A stretch of 64,000 nt of DNA from JANQRZ01 sp965214485 (GTDB lineage: Bacteria; Bacteroidota; Rhodothermia; Rhodothermales; JANQRZ01). The notes under the pieces were generated by a model, which worked only from the letters and a program-made list of their open reading frames with translations, did not search any database and was not told where the DNA came from. Every line of letters starts with the position of its first letter. Positions within the stretch are counted from its first letter, which is position 1. Shown here piece after piece: positions 17,695-27,201 of the stretch. A program made the translations under genes and the position numbers. The stretch covers positions 124,001-188,000 of the forward strand of contig CBDCBW010000013.1 of NCBI GenBank assembly GCA_965214485.1, in the 5' to 3' direction.

Positions 17695-18548
17695 GAGGCT
17701 GACTACGAATGGAGTGTGATGGGACGTTGAGCCCGTCCCCCTCGACCGATCGCACGCATGGCACACAGGCCGTACTCGACAGACCTCACCGACGCCCAGT
17801 GGGCCATCGTCGCCCCGCTGCTGCCCCCGCCCCGCCCGCGCGGTCGCCGACCGACCGTCGACCGCCGCCGCGTCCTTGACGCCATCTTCTACCAAGCCAA
17901 GAACGCCTGCACATGGCGCGACCTCCCGCGCGACTTCCCCAACCACAAGACGGTCTACGCCTATTTCGAGCGGTGGCGCGACGACGGCACCCTCGCCTCG
18001 GTCTACGAGGCGCTCCACCGCCGGTGGCGTCGGGAGAACGGGCGCGACGAGGACCCGTCGGCCGGGTCCGTCGACAGCCGGAGCGTCCAGGCTGCGCCCG
18101 AGGCCGCCGAGCGGGGGAAGGACCCGAACAAGAAAGTCGTCGGTCGCAAGCAGCACCTGTGCGTCGACACCGAGGGGCTCCCGATCTCGGTCAGGGTCAC
18201 CGTCGCCTCAGCCAACGACAAGGCAGCGGCCTACGACCTCATCGACGCGGCGGCCGAGCGGAGCCCGCGGCTGAAGAAGCTGTGGGCCGACGGGGCCTAT
18301 GTGAGCGGCCCGCTCGCCGACCACGCCGCCGAGAAGGAGATCGACTTCGAAGTCGTGAGCCAGCAGAAGGGGCCGTTCGCGCCGATCCCGCGCCGGTGGG
18401 TCGTCGAGCGGACGTTCGCCTGGCTGAAGCGGTACCGCCGGCTGGTGCTCGACTTCGAGCGTCTCGCGCGGACGGTCGAGGCGTTCATCTACCTCGCGCT
18501 GACGCGGCTCCTGCTCAACCGCTTGGCCCCACGTTCATAGTCAGCCTC
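17695..18548 (+). mobile_element. complete IS5-family insertion sequence (854 bp)
   Basis: The ends are imperfect inverted repeats: GAGGCTGACTACGAATG at 17695 and GAGGCTGACTATGAACG read inward from 18548 (15 of 17 match). A 3 bp direct repeat, TAA, flanks it (17692-17694 and 18549-18551). The one gene inside fills nearly the whole element and its stop lies in the right terminus. All parts are intact, so it may still be active. It sits between two genes, 18 bp from the end of the giant T9SS gene. Confidence 0.92.
17758..18540 (+). CDS. IS5-family transposase (DDE)
   Basis: 260 residues, a normal length for one-ORF IS5-family transposases. The N-terminal DUF4096-like domain (YSTDLTDAQWAIVAPLLPPP, then FYQAKNACTWRDLPRDF) precedes the DDE catalytic domain with Asp106 (GSVDSRSVQ), Asp178 (LWADGAYVSG) and Glu217 (RRWVVERTFAWLKRYRRL), the YREK-like region. 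It catalyses cut or copy at the terminal repeats of its own element. It is read from one uninterrupted frame, with no programmed frameshift. It could also act in trans on short elements with like ends; the 205 bp element at 45599 shows such a resemblance. Confidence 0.95.
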   Translation: MAHRPYSTDLTDAQWAIVAPLLPPPRPRGRRPTVDRRRVLDAIFYQAKNACTWRDLPRDFPNHKTVYAYFERWRDDGTLASVYEALHRRWRRENGRDEDPSAGSVDSRSVQAAPEAAERGKDPNKKVVGRKQHLCVDTEGLPISVRVTVASANDKAAAYDLIDAAAERSPRLKKLWADGAYVSGPLADHAAEKEIDFEVVSQQKGPFAPIPRRWVVERTFAWLKRYRRLVLDFERLARTVEAFIYLALTRLLLNRLAPRS

Positions 18549-18569
18549 TAAAGGCCGCTGAGGTAGGGC

Positions 18570-21500
18570 CTACCGCATGACCACCATGCGCTCGGTGGCG
18601 ACGAACGATCCGGCTCGGAGGCGATAGACGTAGACGCCGCTGGCGAGGCCGGAGGGCGAGCCGCGCCTGCTCCACACCGCCTTGTGGTAGCCCGCCTCCT
18701 GCACCTCGTCCACGAGCACGGCCACCCGCCGGCCCACGACGTCGAAGACGTCGAGCGTGACGTGCTCGTCGCTGGGCAACCCGTACTGGATCGACGTGAC
18801 GCTCTGGAAAGGGTTGGGGTAGTTCTGGGCGAGCGAAAACTCGGGCGGCACCGCGCTGTCGAACCCGGTCGTCGCCTGGGCAAAGGCTTCGGTCCCGACG
18901 ATGAGGTGGAGCCGCACCGGCGAGCGGTCGCCCTGGCTCGCGAAGCCGTAGGTGGCCCCGCGGCGGAGGTCCGTGACCGTGCCCGCCGCCTCGTCGACGA
19001 GCCACACGACGAAGCCCGCCGGGATGCCCGCCAGCCCGCTGAAGGCGAGCGCGACCTCGCCCCGGACGTTGCTGCGGACGACGAGCGGCCACGCGGTTCC
19101 GTCCTCCGGCACCGGACGAGCGTCCACGGTGAGCGGTGCCCCGCCTCCGGCAGGCGCGAAGGCGACCGAGACGTACTCGCCGATCGGCGGCGGCTCGTAC
19201 CAGTCGAGCGCGTCGCGCTCATCGGTGGCGGCGGGAGCGACGAGGGCGACGTTGTTGTCGTCGCGGGCGTGCCCGACGGTGGCGGCGATCTGCACAGCCC
19301 ATAGAGGCACGTCTGCCTTCTCCGCCTCATCGGTCACCGCGAGGGTCGGTCGCGCTGCGTCCGGCGACGGGGCGATGAGCAGCGTGTCCGCCTCGACTCG
19401 GATCGCGTACCCCAGGAACGGCTCAAGCGCCGCGGTCTCGTTCCGCCACGAGCCGGTGTAGGTCTGAGGCTGCACGGGGGCCCCGGACGCCAGGCGCACC
19501 TGGTCGAGCGGAACGCTAAAGGTGAACGGCAAGCCGACGAGGTTCCAACCCTGGTGCAGAGGCATCGAGAACGGCGCGTCGGTGAGGGTTGTAGTCCCCG
19601 GTCCGGTGCCGAACGAGCCGCCGTCGCGTGCGATCAGCCAGACTGCCTTGCCGCGCGCCAAACGGATGCCGCCCGGCCCCTCGCGGTACTGCTGCCCATC
19701 GGTGCCTGCGGCCTCGAGGTCGCCCGGCACATCCGGCGGGAGGAGTTCGAAGACGCGCCACGCTTCGTCGTCCGCCTCGCCAAGCTCATCGAGCACAGCC
19801 GCCGCGTCCTTGCTGCCGAGGTCGAGCGGGACCGAGACCATGCGGTAGCCGGTCTGCGCTTCGCCCGCTGGCAAAGTGCCGGTGTAGGCCAGGCCGGTTC
19901 CTCCGACCTGCACCGCGAGGCTCTGGAGCGGACTCTCCGCGGTGCCGCCGACGTTCGTGGCCTCGACGAAGAACTCCACGCCGTTCGGCGTGACCGAGGA
20001 GGCAGGAATCTCGGCTTGGTAGCCGTCCCCACCGGTGGGGGACATGGCGACGAACTCGAAGTCCAGTGCTCCGCCCTGCCGGTAGCGCAGCGCTACGGCG
20101 TTTGCACTCGCAGCAGTGGCAGAGACCGTGACGGCGTCGCCGGCCTGCGGGGTCCGTGGGTTCGCCGTGACGGAGCCAACAGCCGGGGGCAATCCGGGCA
20201 GTACGGTGACCGTGAAAGGGTTGGTAGCGGTGGTGGGCCCATCGTCTGCTGTCACAACGATGGTGGCATCGCCTTCGGCTACGGGGACAAAGGTGAGCGT
20301 GGCGTCGTGGCAGTCGTCTTCAAGGCGGACCGTTCCTTCGTCGCTTGATGTGCAACGGAACGTAAGACCGTCGCCATCGGGATCTGAAAAAACCGAACTG
20401 AGATCGAATGTGATGGGGGGAGCGCCCAGCATGAGCGTAGTGTCAGTAATAGGGCTCTCTACGACGGGAGGAGCGTTGGTGTCGTCAATGACGGTGATCG
20501 TGAAGCTCGTAGCGACCTCGGGACTGGCCCCGTCCGTGGCGGTTACCTCGACGGTAGTGCTGTCCTCAGCTAATGGAATAACGGTGAGGAGGCCATCGTC
20601 GCAGTCCTCTCTGAGGATTCTTGCCACATCAGGATTGCTCGAGAAACAGTTGAAGGAGAGGAGGTCGCCGTTGGGGTCTGTAAACACAGTGTCGAGGGTG
20701 ACATGGAGCGAGTCCATGGCGCTCAGGAAGAGCGTAGTGTCGGCAATGGGGTTTCCGACCGTCGGAGGAGGGTTGTTCGTCACAAAGACGTCGAACAGGT
20801 CTTCGGCAGTCCCATCCTCATTGCTGGCGTTCAGCGTCACCGTCGTGGTGCCTGACTGCTTCGGGGCGATGCTGAGTAGGCACCCATCGAGAGAGGAAAA
20901 GATGATACCGGGGTTGCTCGGCTCGAAGTCGCAGTCAAAGGCGTCCCCATTGGGATCGGCGAAGACGGTGTCGAGACTGACCCGGAACGGGTCGTCCCCC
21001 AAGAGCAGGGTGATGTCGGAGACGGGCCGTTCAAGTTGGGGAGGCGGATCTACCACCAAAACTTCGAACGTGTCAGTAATGCTAAGAGCGCCGTCGCTAG
21101 CCGTCGCGGTAATAGTGGCGGTGCCCGCCGCTACCGGCAGGACAGTGAGTGTGCCGTCAGCACACTCATCCTCGACAGGAGCCACCGCAGAGTCGCTTGA
21201 CGAGCAGGTGAAGGCGAGCGGGTCTTGGTTGGGATCGCTGAACACCTTGCGTAGGTCGGTCTCGAGCAAGGAGCCTCCGAGCGCAAGCGTATCGTCGCGA
21301 AGAGGGGTGTCTATCGTGGGCGGGAGGTTACCGCTTTCCACAGTGACGGTGAAGGCGTCCGAGACTGGTTCGTTAGGGCCGTCGTCGGCGGTGACCAGGA
21401 CGGTGGCTATGCCGATCGCTTTCGGTGTCAACGTGAGCGTGTCTCCATCGACTCCCACCTCTACAACAGAGGGGTCAGCACTCTCGGCGTCGAAGTCCAT

Positions 21501-23927
21501 CACATCGCCGTTGGGGTCGCTGAAGAACACCGTCAGATCGATCTCACGCGGCGGGCCTTCGAGCGCGAGCGTCCGCGGGCCGATCGACCCAGCGAGCACG
21601 GGCGGGGGATTCACTACCGTAACGACGAACCCATCGGAGACAGAGCCGACGCCATCAGTGGCTGTGACGGTGATCGTGGCTGTGCTCACTGCTTCCCCGG
21701 TGCTTTGCGGCGTCACCCTCAGCGTGCCAATAGTGCAGTCGTTTACGCTTGCCACATTCTCGTCGCTTGACGAGCACTCGAACGTAAGAGCATCGCCGTC
21801 AGGGTCACTGAAAACCTTGTCGAGGTCTACAACGAGCGGGGGTTCACCGAGGACCAATTCCTGAGGGCCAATAGGGTCCCCCAATTCTGGAGTCAGGTTG
21901 ACCCTGCTCTTCGATACGAAGGCATCGATAGGCCCGTCCAGTATCTGGTCGTAGGGATTGGCGCTTCTGGGAAAATCGTCGGACGACGTTTCGCCAGTGA
22001 CGTAGGCGTGACCCGCCGAGTCAGTGGCGATGGCATTCCCCTGTTCGTCCCCTGCTTCGCCGCCTAGATACGTGCTGTAGCGCAGTGTTCCTCCATCGGC
22101 ACTGAGCCGGGTTACGAAGGCATCTTTCTCCCCTCCGAGGAACCGGTCTCTCGCCTGGGGCGTGAGGGGAAAGTCCTCCGACTCGGTGTCTCCCGTGACG
22201 TAGGCATCCCCGTTGGGACTCACGGCGATGCTTCTGCCAATGTCGGCGAGCCTCCCGCCGAGGTAGACTCCGTAGCGCAGGTCGTCTGCTCCCGCGTTGT
22301 TCGGGCCGATCCGAACGACGAACGCGTCGAAGTCGCCCGGTGGCCCCGGGCCGGCGGGGAAAAGATCAACGGAGGCCGTGTAGCCAGTAACGTAAGCGTC
22401 TCCGCTGGGACCGACGGCCACCGCGAGACCGATGTCGAAATCGTTTCCACCGAGGAAGGACCCGTACAGAACACTTGCTCCTGCCGGGTCGATCCTCGCC
22501 AGGAAGGCATCGAACGACCCAGCGAACGTCCGGTCGTACGCCCCCGGGGTCGTAGGAAAGTTAGGTGAGAGTGTTCTCCCCGTGACGTACGCGCTGCCGT
22601 CAGCCCCTAGCGCGATCCCTTCGGCCGAATCCAGAGCGTCTCCTCCGAGGTAGGTTCCATATTGGAGACCGAGACCGTCTGCGTTGAACCGTGCCACGAA
22701 GGCGTCTCGGGACCCTCTTAGTGTACTGCTGAAGCCCCCCGGTGTCGGAAAGTTGCTCGAGGTTGTCTCACCGCTGACGTAGGCTGTGCCGTCAGACCCC
22801 ACAGCGATTCCTGTCCCGACATCGTCCTCTGATCCGCCGAGGTACGTCCCGTAGAGAAGCATACTGCCGGCTGCATTGAGCCGGACGACGAAAGCGTCTG
22901 TGTCGCCGTCTAGCTGCGCGTCGAGTGCGGCAGCAGGCCGGAGGGAAAAGTCGTCGGACGACGTCTCGCCGGTGACGTAGATACTACCGTTGGCGCTCAG
23001 AGCGATGGCTCTGGCGAAATCGGCATCCTCTCCCCCGAGGTAGGTCCCATAGATGAGATCGCTGGTGCCACCGTTTTCGGAACGGAGCCGGGCGACGAAG
23101 ACGTCCCTTAAGCCTCGCTGCTCGTAGAGTCCACCCTCCGTAGGGAAGTTGGACGAGAACGTGTCGCCAGCAATGTAGATACTGCTGTCGGTTCCCACGG
23201 CTATGGCTTCTCCGTAGTCCGTGTTAGTCCCGCCTAGGAGAGTGCTGTAGAGCAGATCACTCCCTCCCAAAGGGGGGGGCGCTGTCTGGCCTGAAGTCTT
23301 CGGTCCCGGCAGGCGGAGCACAGTAGCGCGGTCTAGGGCTTGGCGGGTGTCGAGGCCTTCAGTTCCTTCGAGCCGAAGCTGCACGGCGGCGAGGTCGGCA
23401 CCGGGCGCGAGCGTAAAATCGTGATGCAGCCTGCCACCAGAGGCGTAGAGGCGGAGCGATATGCCGTCGTACACGTCGTGCAGCACGACCTCGTCGTAGA
23501 GTGCCACGCGCGATGCCCACCGTGCCGGGTCGTTGCCGAGGAAGTAGTTGTGGTAGGCGCTCTGCCGCCCGCGTCCCTCGACGCGCTGCGCCCGCCCGCC
23601 CTCGAACCGGGCTTCCACGACGTGGCCTCGTCGACGCGTCGCCCTGCTCTCGTCCCAGGCTTCGAACTCTGGAGGCAAGGCTTCGCGCGGCGCGGCTTCG
23701 TACTGGTAAAAGTCAACGACCAAGCCCTCGTCCGTCACCCAGAGGTCGGCACCATCGAGGCGGGCGAGGAAACGGACGGCGACGGGCCACTGGCCGAGGT
23801 TCTCGATGAAGGTGAGTTCCTCGGCGGGGAGGCGGAGGCGGTCCAGGGTTGGCTCGTTGGCGGATTGGGCGGCGAGCGGTGCGGCGAGGAGGAGGCACCC
23901 AAGCGGGAGCAAGGTTCGCATCGACAT
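18570..23927 (-). CDS. giant secreted T9SS protein: DUF7948, seven SBBP repeats, six Ig-like repeats
   Basis: 1785 residues. Signal peptide (LLPLGCLLLAAPLAAQ), then a DUF7948-type domain (FIENLGQWPVAVRF, YHNYFLGNDPARW, DVYDGISLRLY). Residues about 225-680 hold seven SBBP repeats of the form YGTYLGG..D...AIAV...G.AYVTGxTxSxxFP, the right number for a seven-bladed propeller. Then come six Ig/cadherin-like repeats of roughly 88 residues, each with VFSDPNGD and CSSSD-like cores. A Ser/Gly-rich carbohydrate-like region follows and a T9SS sorting domain closes the protein (FSLAQNYPNPFQSVTSI, VFDVVGRRV, SGVYVYRLRAG). Probably a large cell-surface or released adhesin-like protein. It follows the TPR and kinase genes on the same strand, perhaps as one operon (gap 38 bp). 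Confidence 0.88.
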   Translation of the reverse strand: MSMRTLLPLGCLLLAAPLAAQSANEPTLDRLRLPAEELTFIENLGQWPVAVRFLARLDGADLWVTDEGLVVDFYQYEAAPREALPPEFEAWDESRATRRRGHVVEARFEGGRAQRVEGRGRQSAYHNYFLGNDPARWASRVALYDEVVLHDVYDGISLRLYASGGRLHHDFTLAPGADLAAVQLRLEGTEGLDTRQALDRATVLRLPGPKTSGQTAPPPLGGSDLLYSTLLGGTNTDYGEAIAVGTDSSIYIAGDTFSSNFPTEGGLYEQRGLRDVFVARLRSENGGTSDLIYGTYLGGEDADFARAIALSANGSIYVTGETSSDDFSLRPAAALDAQLDGDTDAFVVRLNAAGSMLLYGTYLGGSEDDVGTGIAVGSDGTAYVSGETTSSNFPTPGGFSSTLRGSRDAFVARFNADGLGLQYGTYLGGDALDSAEGIALGADGSAYVTGRTLSPNFPTTPGAYDRTFAGSFDAFLARIDPAGASVLYGSFLGGNDFDIGLAVAVGPSGDAYVTGYTASVDLFPAGPGPPGDFDAFVVRIGPNNAGADDLRYGVYLGGRLADIGRSIAVSPNGDAYVTGDTESEDFPLTPQARDRFLGGEKDAFVTRLSADGGTLRYSTYLGGEAGDEQGNAIATDSAGHAYVTGETSSDDFPRSANPYDQILDGPIDAFVSKSRVNLTPELGDPIGPQELVLGEPPLVVDLDKVFSDPDGDALTFECSSSDENVASVNDCTIGTLRVTPQSTGEAVSTATITVTATDGVGSVSDGFVVTVVNPPPVLAGSIGPRTLALEGPPREIDLTVFFSDPNGDVMDFDAESADPSVVEVGVDGDTLTLTPKAIGIATVLVTADDGPNEPVSDAFTVTVESGNLPPTIDTPLRDDTLALGGSLLETDLRKVFSDPNQDPLAFTCSSSDSAVAPVEDECADGTLTVLPVAAGTATITATASDGALSITDTFEVLVVDPPPQLERPVSDITLLLGDDPFRVSLDTVFADPNGDAFDCDFEPSNPGIIFSSLDGCLLSIAPKQSGTTTVTLNASNEDGTAEDLFDVFVTNNPPPTVGNPIADTTLFLSAMDSLHVTLDTVFTDPNGDLLSFNCFSSNPDVARILREDCDDGLLTVIPLAEDSTTVEVTATDGASPEVATSFTITVIDDTNAPPVVESPITDTTLMLGAPPITFDLSSVFSDPDGDGLTFRCTSSDEGTVRLEDDCHDATLTFVPVAEGDATIVVTADDGPTTATNPFTVTVLPGLPPAVGSVTANPRTPQAGDAVTVSATAASANAVALRYRQGGALDFEFVAMSPTGGDGYQAEIPASSVTPNGVEFFVEATNVGGTAESPLQSLAVQVGGTGLAYTGTLPAGEAQTGYRMVSVPLDLGSKDAAAVLDELGEADDEAWRVFELLPPDVPGDLEAAGTDGQQYREGPGGIRLARGKAVWLIARDGGSFGTGPGTTTLTDAPFSMPLHQGWNLVGLPFTFSVPLDQVRLASGAPVQPQTYTGSWRNETAALEPFLGYAIRVEADTLLIAPSPDAARPTLAVTDEAEKADVPLWAVQIAATVGHARDDNNVALVAPAATDERDALDWYEPPPIGEYVSVAFAPAGGGAPLTVDARPVPEDGTAWPLVVRSNVRGEVALAFSGLAGIPAGFVVWLVDEAAGTVTDLRRGATYGFASQGDRSPVRLHLIVGTEAFAQATTGFDSAVPPEFSLAQNYPNPFQSVTSIQYGLPSDEHVTLDVFDVVGRRVAVLVDEVQEAGYHKAVWSRRGSPSGLASGVYVYRLRAGSFVATERMVVMR

Positions 23928-23965
23928 AATCTTGGTAGGCTAAATCGTTGTGGAATCTTTGGCGG

Positions 23966-24712
23966 CTAGGGGAAGGCCGGTGGGGCTGGAAGCGGGTTTC
24001 CGGTAGACCCCGGGGGCTCCCCATCGCCGCCTCCGTCTCCGCCGGTGAGCACCAGGACGGCGACGCTCGCAGCGAGCGCTCCGCCGCCGATCGCCAGCCA
24101 CTTCGTGAGGCCGCTCCGGTTCTTCGGCGGCGTGCGGTCCGCGCTCGGCTCCGGTGGGGTCGGGGCTACCACGACTGGCTCCTCCACGGTCTCGGTCGAG
24201 TCCGCTGGCACCGGGTCCCGCATCACGAGCATCGAGTCGACTGGCTCTGGCTCAGTCACGTCCGGTGTCACGACCGGCTCCGGTTCGGGTGCCTCCACGG
24301 GGGGCATTGTCTGCCGGACCTCTTCGACGAAATCGACGAACTCCGGCGGCTCAGTGGCGGGGTTGGGCTGGTAGCTCGGGACCCGGGTGAGCAACTCGCC
24401 GATCGCCTCTCGGGCCTGGCTTTCGAGGTTATTTGCCAGGTGGACTTTGCCGAGCAGAGCGAATGCCCGTTCCTCCTCGCTCTCGGAAAAGGCCCCGCGT
24501 GAGAGGCAATCGGTAAGCAGGGCAATGGCGTCGTCGAACCGGCCCGCGAAGTAGTCGTTCTCGGCGCGGGTGAGAGCGCTGTCACACGAGGCCGGGTCCT
24601 GAGCCTGAGCTGTGGGGAAGCCGAGCCAAACGGCTACGAGGAGCAGGGTCTGCGCGCCTTGGCGACAGACGGCCAATACGCGCCGGGCGCGTCGGCAGTT
24701 GGAGGAGTCCAT
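23966..24712 (-). CDS. TPR-containing secreted/periplasmic protein with C-terminal membrane anchor
   Basis: 248 residues. An N-terminal hydrophobic segment ending AQAQ (about residue 38) looks like a signal peptide. Residues 40-110 form two TPR-like helical pairs (CDSALTRAENDYFAGRFDDA, then EERAFALLGKVHLANNLESQA). A Pro/Glu-rich linker (EAPEPEPVVTPDVTEPEPVD) leads to a transmembrane helix (WLAIGGGALAASVAVLVL) and a Gly/Pro tail. The ATG at 24712 was preferred to a TTG at 24724. Placed between a Ser/Thr kinase gene and the giant T9SS gene on the same strand; a role in sensing or assembly is only inferred. Confidence 0.72.
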   Translation of the reverse strand: MDSSNCRRARRVLAVCRQGAQTLLLVAVWLGFPTAQAQDPASCDSALTRAENDYFAGRFDDAIALLTDCLSRGAFSESEEERAFALLGKVHLANNLESQAREAIGELLTRVPSYQPNPATEPPEFVDFVEEVRQTMPPVEAPEPEPVVTPDVTEPEPVDSMLVMRDPVPADSTETVEEPVVVAPTPPEPSADRTPPKNRSGLTKWLAIGGGALAASVAVLVLTGGDGGGDGEPPGSTGNPLPAPPAFP

Positions 24713-24782
24713 ACTATATATCAACTAAATCAATGAGGGGAGCCGCCCCTAATAAAACGACCCCGCCGGAAAAAACCTAGCC

Positions 24783-26720
24783 TTACCTGTCAACTTTTTC
24801 CAGAGTTAGCCGAAGCGGGTTAGGCTGGCCCGGGGCACCCGCGTCGATCCTCCGCCTGCTCGGCACGTAGCCCTCGGCGCGGACCTCGATCTGCCGCTGC
24901 CCGACGCGGATGGAAAGCGCGCGCGGGGTCTGCTTCCCGGTCGGGACGCCGTCCACGTAGATGTCCCCGAAGAGCGGCTGCGCGGCGCTGTCGAAGGCTG
25001 TCACCGTGAGCGAGACCTCGCGGAGCAGGTTTACACTCACCGACTCCGTGCCGCCGGCCGGCACGGTGACGCTCCGCTCCCAGCGCCCGAACTCAGGGTG
25101 CTCCACCCGGAGCATGTGCGCCCCGGCGGGAAGCTCGAACCGGTGGAGGGCGCTCACCTGCTGCTGGCGGAGAGTGCCGTCGATGAAGACTCGGCCCCAC
25201 GGCCGGACGGTCACGCCGAGCGTGCCGACGAGTGCCGCGAGGGTCAGAGTCTTGTCGTTCGTCCGACCCTCGGCGACGCGCAGCGTGACCTCGTTCGGGG
25301 CATAGCCGTCGCGCTCGACCTCGACGCGGTACGAGCCGGGCGGCAGCGGGAGCCGGGCCGGCGTCGTGCCTCGGCCGCGCCCGTCGATGCGGACGCGAGC
25401 CCCAGACGGGTCGGAGCGGATGACGAGCAGGCCTTCGGCACCAGCCTCCTGCGAGTCGTCTTCTGATTCCGCACCGGGCGGCTGATCGTCGGCTTCGCCG
25501 GGGGGGAGGAGGACAGATTCCGCGGGCGAGTCCGGTGGGGTTTCATTGCCCGTCCCCTCGCTGGCCATCCCCTCGACGCCTCCGCCGTTCGGTTCCACCG
25601 GAGAAGCCAAGAGGCTGACCTCGGCCCCGGTCGCTACTTCGTCGCCGCCTGACCGCTGCACTGCCCAGCCCAGCACTCCGAGTCCGATGAGGACTGCGAC
25701 GGCCCCGAGGATCGACCATTGGCGACGGGGCGGGCGGTGCGCTCCTGCGTCCTCCGTCGCCTCGGGGATCGGGGGCGCGATAGCCCCACCGGACGAACTG
25801 CCCTTCGCTTGGGGCGGCGCGACGACGAGGGTCTCGTCGTCCTCCGAGGAGGGGGCTGAGGGAGGCTGTGGGGGCACGACGACCCGCACCGGCTCTGCCT
25901 CGGACAGGGCCGCGAGCATCGCCTCCGCTGTCTGGAAGCGCTCGGCGGGGTCCTTGCTCAGCGTCTTGCCGATAAGGGCCGCCACGCCCTCGGGGATGCC
26001 GGGGTTGAAGGTGCGCGGCGAGGGCAGGGCTTCCTCGGCGATCGCCCGGTAGATGTGGAGGAGGTTGCTGTCCTCGTTGAACGGGAGCCGGCCGGCGAGC
26101 AGGCGGTAGGCCGTCATCGCAAGCGAGTAGAGGTCGCTCCGACCGTCGACGTCCCGCGACCCGGCGAGCTGCTCGGGGGACATGTAGTAGGGCGTCCCGA
26201 TGGTCCCCTGCGTCATCGTCGCACTGGGCTCGTTCGAGAGGATTTTAGCGATCCCGAAGTCCATTACCTTGACCTCACCACTGCGCGTCAGCATGATGTT
26301 GCCCGGCTTGATGTCGCGGTGCACGACGCCAACGCCGTGGGCGTGGTCGAGCGCGCTGAGCGCCTGCTCGAGGACCGGGCGAAGCTGCTGCCACGGGACG
26401 GGACCCTCGCCGAAGTGCTGGCTCAGGGTGCCCCCGTCGACGTGCTCCATCACGATGAGCAGGCCTGCGTCCGTGCGGCGCAGGGCGTGGATCGTGACGA
26501 TGTGGGAGTTCTTGAACCGGGCCAGCGCCCGAGCCTCGCGGCGGAAGCGCCGCATGAAGGTCTCGTCGGCGGCGTAGACCGGGTCGATGAGCTTGATCGC
26601 CACGACCCGGCCCAGCGAGACGTCTTCGGCCTTGAGCACGACGCCCATCCCGCCCCGCCCGATGACCTCCAGAATCTGGTAGCCGTCGATTTCTTTCCCT
26701 ATGAGCTGGCTCGCTATCAC
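24783..26720 (-). CDS. PEGA-domain Ser/Thr protein kinase (PknB-like)
   Basis: 645 residues. The cytoplasmic Hanks-type kinase domain (about 13-275) is complete: Gly-rich loop IGRGGMGVV, catalytic Lys43 (VVAIK), HRDIKPGN with Asp136, DFG with Asp154, and the APE-like SPEQ. A Ser/Pro/Glu-rich juxtamembrane linker leads to one transmembrane helix (residues 335-353, WSILGAVAVLIGLGVLGW). The extracytoplasmic part holds a low-complexity spacer and three PEGA-like beta domains (about residues 435-640; SDPSGARVRIDGRGRG, RPWGRVFIDGTLRQ, FGDIYVDGVPTGKQTP). Such kinases transmit envelope signals by phosphorylating Ser/Thr in cytoplasmic targets. It heads a minus-strand series with the TPR and giant T9SS genes. 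A TAGATATTCG motif lies just upstream. Confidence 0.93.
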   Translation of the reverse strand: MIASQLIGKEIDGYQILEVIGRGGMGVVLKAEDVSLGRVVAIKLIDPVYAADETFMRRFRREARALARFKNSHIVTIHALRRTDAGLLIVMEHVDGGTLSQHFGEGPVPWQQLRPVLEQALSALDHAHGVGVVHRDIKPGNIMLTRSGEVKVMDFGIAKILSNEPSATMTQGTIGTPYYMSPEQLAGSRDVDGRSDLYSLAMTAYRLLAGRLPFNEDSNLLHIYRAIAEEALPSPRTFNPGIPEGVAALIGKTLSKDPAERFQTAEAMLAALSEAEPVRVVVPPQPPSAPSSEDDETLVVAPPQAKGSSSGGAIAPPIPEATEDAGAHRPPRRQWSILGAVAVLIGLGVLGWAVQRSGGDEVATGAEVSLLASPVEPNGGGVEGMASEGTGNETPPDSPAESVLLPPGEADDQPPGAESEDDSQEAGAEGLLVIRSDPSGARVRIDGRGRGTTPARLPLPPGSYRVEVERDGYAPNEVTLRVAEGRTNDKTLTLAALVGTLGVTVRPWGRVFIDGTLRQQQVSALHRFELPAGAHMLRVEHPEFGRWERSVTVPAGGTESVSVNLLREVSLTVTAFDSAAQPLFGDIYVDGVPTGKQTPRALSIRVGQRQIEVRAEGYVPSRRRIDAGAPGQPNPLRLTLEKVDR

Positions 26721-27201
26721 GGGCTGAGGGGGTTTCTACGAATATCTACTGTACCGAAGCAGAGCACAGGCCTCGGCAAGCTCCCAGTAAATCTGAGCAA
26801 CATACTAGAAGGTAAGGGTCTTCGCCCAACTCACGAACTTCGCCCCTGCGGGACACCGTTGCAGGCAATCCCGCCTGCGAGCATGGCGGTGCGGAGGAGA
26901 GGCAGGCAGAGCGACACGAGCCAAGAAAAGCGCCTCAGCCAATATCGTCCCTCCAACTCCGGCGCGCAACGCGTCTATCCTCAAAACATAGGGGAGGTAC
27001 GGCACACCGGGAAGGCACTCATATGGCACCGAAGAAGAAAGGGCCGTCCTGAGAGACCTCGTGGGGCGCAGCCTCTCTCGCTTCTTCGTGGTCTCCCCGG
27101 GTGTGTCCCGCGCCGAAAGCGTTTGTTCTCGGACTCCAAGGCAGAAGCGAGAAGAGGCTATTTTGACTTCCTCCTCCACTACTCCCCTCTGAGGTAGTCC
27201 T
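26721..27201. other. 481 bp intergenic region, divergent promoters
   Basis: Lies between the divergent kinase gene (minus) and the small lasso-leader peptide gene (plus). Open frames across it lack coding character and no known domain. TAGATATTCG on the minus strand at about 26746-26737 is a weak candidate element for the kinase. A tiny frame MAPKKKGPS (27022-27051, plus) has no visible support. The long spacer and lower GC than the surrounding genes suggest regulatory DNA or an eroded gene. Confidence 0.4.

Noticed and set aside
26805..27179. 124-codon minus-strand frame in the kinase upstream region
   Set aside because: No domain, unusual Cys/Arg composition and no sensible start signal; kept as intergenic.
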